Source of the DNA: JABWAN01 sp041918175
GTDB taxonomy: Bacteria > Zhuqueibacterota > Zhuqueibacteria > Zhuqueibacterales > Zhuqueibacteraceae
Direction of reading: 5' to 3'
NCBI GenBank assembly: GCA_041918175.1
Contig: JAYRWE010000003.1
Location: forward strand, 33,098-97,097
Length of the DNA stretch: 64,000 nt
Part shown: positions 63,858 through 64,000 of the stretch, one piece after another
Position numbering within the stretch: the stretch's first letter is position 1
Layout: every line of letters begins with the position of its first letter
The notes under the pieces: generated by a model
Databases searched by the model: none
What the model saw: the letters and a program-made list of their open reading frames with translations, nothing else
What the model was told of the DNA's origin: nothing
Position numbers and translations under genes: made by a program

Positions 63858-64000
63858 TCCTCACACTCCACGCTGGAAAAAAAACGAATGAGCGATTGTT
63901 TGTCGGCCGGCAAAGCAATCGCCATTGCGCGCGTGTAGCTAGCATCTTGCTGCAATAACTCCTCAAAGGTGCCTTTGATGCGAGCATGAAGATTGATCCA
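63854..64000 (-). CDS. Partner of the HEPN protein, copy 2 (5' end outside window)
   Basis: The frame is open to the window's right edge and ends with TGA at 63854-63856. The visible 48 residues, WINLHARIKGTFEELLQQDA SYTRAMAIALPADKQSLIRF FSSVECEE, resemble the end of the partner gene at 62961 (ITIRATVYGTVEELLPQDWA ...). This makes the locus a tandem duplication of a partner-HEPN pair. Confidence 0.75.
   Translation of the reverse strand, partial: WINLHARIKGTFEELLQQDASYTRAMAIALPADKQSLIRFFSSVECEE

Overview
The window looks like a chromosomal segment of an uncultured bacterium of the FCB / KSB1-Calditrichota-like sphere. The grounds are two secreted proteins ending in a 'NYPNPFNP...' type C-terminal sorting domain, two very large one-protein hybrid two-component regulators (propeller, Y_Y_Y, HisKA, HATPase, REC, AraC), pyruvate:ferredoxin oxidoreductase, and moderate-to-high GC. 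The phylum is an inference; no rRNA or tRNA gene was seen.

Layout. 1-5 kb: housekeeping genes on + (3' end of pyrD, cdsA, carA) with two Rpn-type PD-(D/E)XK nucleases beside carA and an unannotated 52-residue DUF5989 protein. 5-19 kb: two paralogous hybrid sensor kinases, a VapBC-like pair, decayed toxin-antitoxin (TA) pieces, a secreted propeller protein and a lipoprotein. 19-21.6 kb: a graveyard of small modules (MazF killed by a stop codon, HEPN plus partner, frameshifted HicB), then carB, 17.8 kb away from carA. 24.8-29.5 kb: lipoproteins, a retropepsin-like protease, a zinc-ribbon/DUF2007 protein, a VOC protein and an orphan antitoxin. 29.7-33.1 kb: a 1119-residue protein with an Mrr-like nuclease end, a STAND-type ATPase and a long helical tail, a good candidate for a single-gene anti-phage sensor.

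From 33 kb on almost everything is on the minus strand: nifJ and a dihydroorotate-dehydrogenase-like gene (probable operon), an NnrS-like membrane protein, DUF2892 and thioredoxin, then a polysaccharide/O-antigen cluster (40.5-52.2 kb: ligase, MurJ/Wzx-type flippase, three methyltransferases, a deacetylase-like protein, three GT4 glycosyltransferases, asparagine synthase). After it come an LVIVD secreted protein, a sigma/anti-sigma pair, a secreted unknown, a MerR regulator, a DUF433/DUF5615 TA pair, a polysaccharide deacetylase, a YfcC-type carrier and a tandemly duplicated HEPN module cut by the window edge.

Main points for follow-up: (1) both Rpn-like genes carry an in-frame internal start with a strong Shine-Dalgarno just before a 12-nt tandem repeat, the architecture of an intragenic antitoxin; (2) the nuclease-STAND protein; (3) a promoter-like repeat found three times with an invariant 17-bp spacer; (4) two unrelated palindromic repeats inserted in frame at the same loop of the ATPase domains of the two sensor kinases; (5) about eleven small TA/HEPN modules, many visibly decayed by nonsense mutations or frameshifts; (6) a tandem duplication of a two-gene HEPN module, one copy with a large internal deletion.
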